From: Hyphomicrobiales bacterium
GTDB taxonomy: Bacteria > Pseudomonadota > Alphaproteobacteria > Rhizobiales > Aestuariivirgaceae
Assembly: GCA_025359045.1 (NCBI GenBank)
Contig: JANYHN010000021.1
Span: 162,721-226,720, forward strand
Reading direction: 5' to 3'
DNA length: 64,000 bases
Each line of letters opens with the position of its first letter. The stretch's first letter is position 1. Both the position numbers and the translations under genes were made by a program. The notes under the pieces are model-generated. The model was not told the DNA's origin. It did no database searches and saw only the letters and a list, made by a program, of their open reading frames with translations. Below, piece by piece: positions 60,183 to 64,000 of the stretch.

Positions 60183-61502
60183 TCAATGGTGCCCTTCAGG
60201 TTCCTTCATGCTAAAAGCAAGTTCGCGTTTCTTTCGACCCTGTGTGAGAACAAGTTTAGCTTCAAATTCATGCGGCTCTGCAGGCTCAGAATTGCTCTGG
60301 AATCGTTCGCATTCGGGTGAATGCGGCACGAGTTCTAATCGCTCCACGCCCTTCTCACGGGTAATCACAACTTCGGCCTTCAAAGTCGAGTTCGGTTTAT
60401 CAAGTGTGAGAGACATGCGCTCACCCGCGTGGGTATCGATAATTTCTAGTACGCCTGCGGCAATATCACAGTCAAAATTGAAAGGATCTGGCGCATGATG
60501 ATGTCCATCCACATGAGGATTATTCATACCAGTGGGAACAGCCAGCCTGATGTTGGCAACTGACAAAGCGGGCAAATGAGCAAAGAGCTGTGATTGAAGC
60601 TCGGCAATCACTGATTGTGCTTGGCCTACTGTAGATGTAAGAGGCATGGCGATGGCCAAGTCCACGTTCTGGCGGTGCCCAATCCAACGGGCCTGTACGT
60701 GTTCTACTCCAGAGATGCCTTTTACATGCCCGGCCACATGCTCAATTTCATCAATCACTGCTGGATCGACGCCATCGAGCGTGCGTGTCAAAACAGCTTT
60801 CGATGATTGCCACACTATGCCAAAAATGGCGATGGTAATGAGAAGACCAATGATTGGGTCGGCCAAGGGATAACCCAGCCAAACGCCCAAAGCCCCCAAA
60901 ACGACCGCAAGACTGGTGAACCCATCGGTGCGGGCATGATAACCATCAGCGATCAATGCGGCACTGTTAATTTCTCGTCCAGTGCGGATGCGGAACACGG
61001 CGACAACTTCGTTGCCTATAAAGCCGATCAGGCCAGCCGCTGCCACCCAGCCCAAAAATTGCACAGATTGCGGATGAAACAGCCTATTGAGAGCTTCATA
61101 TCCTGCAAACACCGCACTGAAAAGAATGATCAGAACGATAGCGATCCCCGCCAGGTCTTCAACGCGTCCCAGGCCATAGGTAAATGTCTTGCTGGGTTTT
61201 CGCCGCGCCAGCATAAAAGCGATCCACAAGGGAATGGCTGTGACCGCATCACCCACATTGTGAATCGTATCGGCTAATAGTGCTACACTGCCCGAAACAA
61301 TGACGATGGCCAGTTGCAGCGTTGACGTGATGGCGAGAATTACAAATGACCACTTGATCGCCCAAATTCCTTTTGCCGTTGTAGCGATCGTGGGGTCAAC
61401 AACCCCATGGGTGTGACCATGCGCGCTTTCATCGTGCCCATGCATGCCCAAGCCTGAATCCGACGCTCCAAATCCAAACCAATCCCTGATTGCATTCAAC
61501 AT
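60183..61502 (-). CDS. dmeF: Co/Ni cation-diffusion-facilitator exporter DmeF
   Basis: A 439-residue CDF protein that exports divalent metal by proton antiport. A His-rich N-terminus (MHGHDESAHGHTHG near 19-32) is followed by six helices with metal-site motifs LLADTIHNVGDAV and LIADGYHARTDGFTSLAV. A C-terminal cytoplasmic domain (SGVEHVQARWIGHRQNVDLA) and a long tail with HVDGHHHAPD complete it. ATG 61502 is chosen because it follows the dmeR stop by 7 bases; longer in-frame starts lie inside dmeR. The dmeRF arrangement is known from Rhizobium and Agrobacterium, where it gives Co and Ni tolerance. Confidence 0.9.
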   Translation of the reverse strand: MLNAIRDWFGFGASDSGLGMHGHDESAHGHTHGVVDPTIATTAKGIWAIKWSFVILAITSTLQLAIVIVSGSVALLADTIHNVGDAVTAIPLWIAFMLARRKPSKTFTYGLGRVEDLAGIAIVLIILFSAVFAGYEALNRLFHPQSVQFLGWVAAAGLIGFIGNEVVAVFRIRTGREINSAALIADGYHARTDGFTSLAVVLGALGVWLGYPLADPIIGLLITIAIFGIVWQSSKAVLTRTLDGVDPAVIDEIEHVAGHVKGISGVEHVQARWIGHRQNVDLAIAMPLTSTVGQAQSVIAELQSQLFAHLPALSVANIRLAVPTGMNNPHVDGHHHAPDPFNFDCDIAAGVLEIIDTHAGERMSLTLDKPNSTLKAEVVITREKGVERLELVPHSPECERFQSNSEPAEPHEFEAKLVLTQGRKKRELAFSMKEPEGHH

Positions 61503-61509
61503 AACTTCC

Positions 61510-61785
61510 TCACAAGTATTTGGTAATTTCTTTGAGCTCAGCGATTGAACTACGACCGCGTGCCCTGCCGCCAGCATCATCAAGACAGTGATCAATATGA
61601 TCTTTGATCAAAGATTTCTTGGCCTGAGTTATGGCTTTTTCAACCGCAAACAGCTGCTGGGCAACATCAACGCACGAACGTCCGTCTGCCAACATGTCAA
61701 TGGTAGCTTTGAGATGGCCCTGCGCACGTTTCAGACGTTTCACAATTTCCGGATGGGATTTATGAATATGATCAGAATTGTTCAT
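61510..61785 (-). CDS. dmeR: Metal-responsive repressor DmeR (RcnR/FrmR family)
   Basis: A 91-residue all-helical repressor of the CsoR/RcnR/FrmR family. Metal-ligand candidates: N-terminal His6/His8, Cys38 in DGRSCVDVAQQL, and the DHIDHC motif (His63, His66, Cys67). Apo-protein is expected to bind the palindrome just upstream and release it with Ni or Co, inducing dmeF. It is co-transcribed with dmeF. Confidence 0.9.
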   Translation of the reverse strand: MNNSDHIHKSHPEIVKRLKRAQGHLKATIDMLADGRSCVDVAQQLFAVEKAITQAKKSLIKDHIDHCLDDAGGRARGRSSIAELKEITKYL

Positions 61786-61793
61786 CGTAATAT

Positions 61794-61818
61794 GCTATCC
61801 CCTAGGAGGGGATATAGC
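61794..61818. promoter_or_regulatory. Palindromic operator candidate for DmeR (TATCCCC...GGGGATA)
   Basis: Nine bases upstream of the dmeR ATG lies GCTATCCCCTAGG followed by AGGGGATATAGC. The inverted arms TATCCCC and GGGGATA (with GCTAT/ATAGC outer ends) surround a TAGGA centre. G/C tracts flanked by AT-rich arms are typical of RcnR/DmeR-type operators. Its position would block dmeRF transcription. Confidence 0.6.
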
Positions 61819-61995
61819 AAGACAGTTTTAGATCAACATTCTTGGGAGCAAAGCCAATCATGAATGTGCCAAGCAATTTGGCTGGGGTTCAGAATTTTTG
61901 CACTAAGCTTGGCAGCGTTCTTAGCGAACATTATAGCTTGCATGGCGGGCATGTTGCATACACACTTCGGTAAAGCGATTGGATAAACATACAAC

Positions 61996-63048
61996 ATGTT
62001 TGACACACAAAAGAATGCTCCGTTCATTGCTCTTTTGGCTGCGGCTGCCTTTGGCCTGTCAACGCCTTTGGCAAAGTTTCTGTTGGTTGCTATGCGTCCT
62101 TGGGCTTTGGTGAGCTTGCTTTATTTGGGGTCGGTCCTGGGGCTTGGTCTGATCACGTTGTTTTGCAGCTAAGATGGAAAAGCTGAGGCGCGCCTGAGCC
62201 CTTTTGATATTCTGTGGTTGATGGGAACCATATTATTTGGTGGGGTTACCGGACCTGTTTTGTTGCTTTTAGGCCTTACAACAACCGATGGTGCAAGTGC
62301 CTCAATGTTACTTAATCTTGAGGCTGTGTTTACCTTGCTGTTGGCATGGTTTGTTTTCAGTGAACATGTAGATAAACGCTTAATAATGGGAGCCTTCGCC
62401 ATTGTGGCAGGTGCTGTTCTTTTGTCGTGGCAGGGCCGTTTGGGGAAAGCTGGTCTTGGAGTAGGTCTCATTGCGCTGGCTTGCTTGGCTTGGGGGATCG
62501 ACAACAATTTAACCCGCAAAATCTCAGCAGTTGCCCCTTTCGTTTTAGCGTCCATCAAGGGACAGGTCGCAGGGAGCGTCAATGCTGTTCTGGCGTTTAT
62601 CATGGGTTCGGACGTGCCTGATATTATTCCGTTTGCAGGTGCAATGGTGCTTGGCTTTGTGAGTTACGGATTTGGTCTTGTCCTATTCATTTTGGCGCTT
62701 CGGCATTTAGGAACGGCGCGTACTGGAGCCTATTATGGAACGGCTCTTTTCATTGGAGCACTGGCGGCAACTGTTATCTTTGGTGACACAATAACCCCTA
62801 TCTTAGTTATAGCCGGGGTGCTTATGGCTTTTGGTACGTGGCTTCATTTGTCTGAACGTCATGCCCATGATCACCAACATGATCTGCTAGACCACACTCA
62901 CCGCCATATTCACGATGAGCATCACCAGCATCTACATGGGACTGATGATCCAAAAGAGGAGTCACATTCCCATGCGCACCCTCATTTACCACTGAAACAT
63001 GTGCATGCCCACTGGCCTGATATTCATCACCGCCATCGCCACAACTGA
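61996..63048 (+). pseudogene. DMT/EamA-family transporter with His-rich tail, interrupted by one stop
   Basis: From ATG 61996 the frame encodes the first two helices of an EamA-type transporter (APFIALLAAAAFGLSTPLAK) up to TAA at 62170-62172. The very same frame then continues (GKAEARLSPFDILWLMGTIL) through eight more helices to 63048. The last ~60 residues are a His-rich tail (HAHDHQHDLLDHTHRH, HPHLPLKHVHAHWP). Without the stop it would be 350 residues, a full-length protein. A TTG restart at 62218 would give only the C-terminal part. The His tail and the neighbouring dmeRF suggest nickel/cobalt transport. Confidence 0.75.
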
Positions 63049-63212
63049 CTTCGCAGATCTAAATTTTTAAAAGTTCTGCAGAAATTGCGGTCCTTTAAAC
63101 TGCGAACACGTATCTTTAAGCTAGAGATATAAATATAATTTGCATCGCCAATTAAATGGCGAATATTTTTGATGCTAGCGGAACTTTTGCTGTTGATGGG
63201 CGTTTGATGCAG

Positions 63213-64000
63213 ATGAATAAAATTCGGTTGCCTATTTTCTTGATGGTCGCATTTCTTTCGACTTGTCCTGCACTCTCCCAAGAACCTCTCACATCCCAAC
63301 AAATCAACGAAGCTCAGTTCAGCGAGCTATTGCCTAAAGGCTTAAGCGCTGTAACCACGAAATTACAGATTTTGCTCGACCGCGCCAATGCAAATCCTGG
63401 TGTTATTGATGGTGTGGCTGGAGAAAACGTAACAAAAGCAATTCGAGGCTATGAAGAAATGCATGCCCTTCTACCCACGGGCCTAATGACTGCAGAATTG
63501 TGGAGCCAACTTCAATCTAAAGAGCCCGTCACCAAAATCTATACAATCGATGCTGCTGATGTTGAAAAGCTTGTAGCAGCTATCCCCGACGATTATCTTG
63601 AAAAATCGAAAATGCAGTGGTTCGGTTATACATCTGGTGCGGAAGCAATTGCTGAGATGTTTCACATGGACAAAGACTTTCTTATAATTTTGAATCCTGG
63701 AGCAAAGTTTTTAGCAGGGGAGACGGTATTAGTTGGGGATCCTGGAGCTTCGCCTAAAATTGCAGTTACCCGAATTATAGCAGACAAGACCAACAAACGG
63801 CTGGTCGTCTATGGCGATGATGGCAATCCTGACATCATTTACCCTGCAACGATTGGCAGTGATGCAACGCCGTCACCCGAGGGAACACACGAAGTCAGGA
63901 CCGTCGCTGATTTTCCAACTTACAGCTACAATCCGGATGTGAATTTTCAGCAAGGCACAAACAATAAAAAGTTGACCATTCCACCTGGACCAAATGGGCC
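63213..64000 (+). CDS. L,D-transpeptidase (YkuD)-like protein with peptidoglycan-binding domain, 3' truncated by window
   Basis: Runs off the window end. ATG 63213 gives an immediate signal peptide (MNKIRLPIFLMVAFLSTCPA); in-frame ATGs at 63207 and 63156 are possible but give a longer charged lead. Then comes a peptidoglycan-binding-1 module (~50-110: LQILLDRANANPGVIDGVAG, NVTKAIRGYEEMH) and, from ~200, the beginning of the YkuD domain (KRLVVYGDDGNP, IGSDATPSPEGTHEV). The catalytic Cys lies beyond the window. It would form 3-3 cross-links in the periplasmic wall. Not linked to the T6SS by position. Confidence 0.8.
   Translation, partial: MNKIRLPIFLMVAFLSTCPALSQEPLTSQQINEAQFSELLPKGLSAVTTKLQILLDRANANPGVIDGVAGENVTKAIRGYEEMHALLPTGLMTAELWSQLQSKEPVTKIYTIDAADVEKLVAAIPDDYLEKSKMQWFGYTSGAEAIAEMFHMDKDFLIILNPGAKFLAGETVLVGDPGASPKIAVTRIIADKTNKRLVVYGDDGNPDIIYPATIGSDATPSPEGTHEVRTVADFPTYSYNPDVNFQQGTNNKKLTIPPGPNG

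Noticed and set aside
62169..62603. 144-aa minus-strand open frame in the DMT gene
   Set aside because: Antisense to transmembrane helices of the EamA-like protein; shadow composition.
1..64000. CRISPR array, toxin-antitoxin pair, prophage structural genes or complete insertion sequence
   Set aside because: No regularly spaced repeats, no transposase, no phage head genes; the phage-tail-like proteins are all T6SS components.

Overview
The window looks like chromosomal (or large-replicon) DNA of an alphaproteobacterium of moderate GC, most likely a Hyphomicrobiales/Rhizobiales relative. This is inferred from the style of the type VI secretion (T6SS) locus (TssL with an OmpA tail, PpkA/PppA/TagF/TagH, no TssJ), a dmeR-dmeF metal-efflux pair, and a sugar locus of rhizobial type. 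No rRNA, CRISPR array, complete tRNA or insertion sequence was seen.

Layout. (1) 1-10327: a carbohydrate uptake and catabolism locus. A plus-strand operon (two ABC permeases, ATPase, small membrane protein, PfkB kinase, SDR) meets an SDR on the opposite strand. Next come a RhaM-type mutarotase and a minus-strand operon (sugar epimerase, the two halves of a Tm-1-like protein, a double SRPBCC protein), then a DJ-1/PfpI protein. The substrate is not known. (2) 10361-50578: a complete T6SS locus: tssA; vgrG and a linked gene; a minus-strand island of cargo-like genes (Tae4-like amidase, HExxH metallopeptidase, several peptidoglycan-binding-domain proteins, genes of unknown function); tssH-G-F-E-D and tssC-B; a two-component system; a caspase-like/Sel1 protein; ppkA, pppA, tagF, tssM, tssL, tssK; a DUF1036 protein with a degenerate-M23/transglycosylase protein; and tagH. 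(3) 50701-54541: an integration site. It holds the 3' half of an initiator tRNA with its terminator, an intact tyrosine integrase, a decayed DctB/DctD-like pair and a second integrase remnant. (4) 54669-63048: metal homeostasis: a NikABCDE-like ABC importer, the CDF exporter DmeF with its repressor DmeR, and a His-tailed DMT transporter broken by one stop codon. (5) 63213-end: the start of an L,D-transpeptidase-like protein.

How the parts work together. In the T6SS, PpkA, PppA, TagF and TagH form a threonine-phosphorylation switch. TssL, PpkA and the M23/SLT protein all begin with a similar Asp/Glu-Arg/Lys-Thr motif, as if they were a set of phospho-sites read by TagH. A conserved motif close to ATCCCCCAAATGGATGATG lies upstream of most T6SS transcription units, including that of the two-component system encoded inside the locus, and is the best candidate for a shared operator. 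The cargo island is directed at peptidoglycan, yet no immunity gene is obvious. Two genes there carry disruptions: an A6-tract frameshift at about 19554-19559 and in-frame stops at 21076 and 20956.
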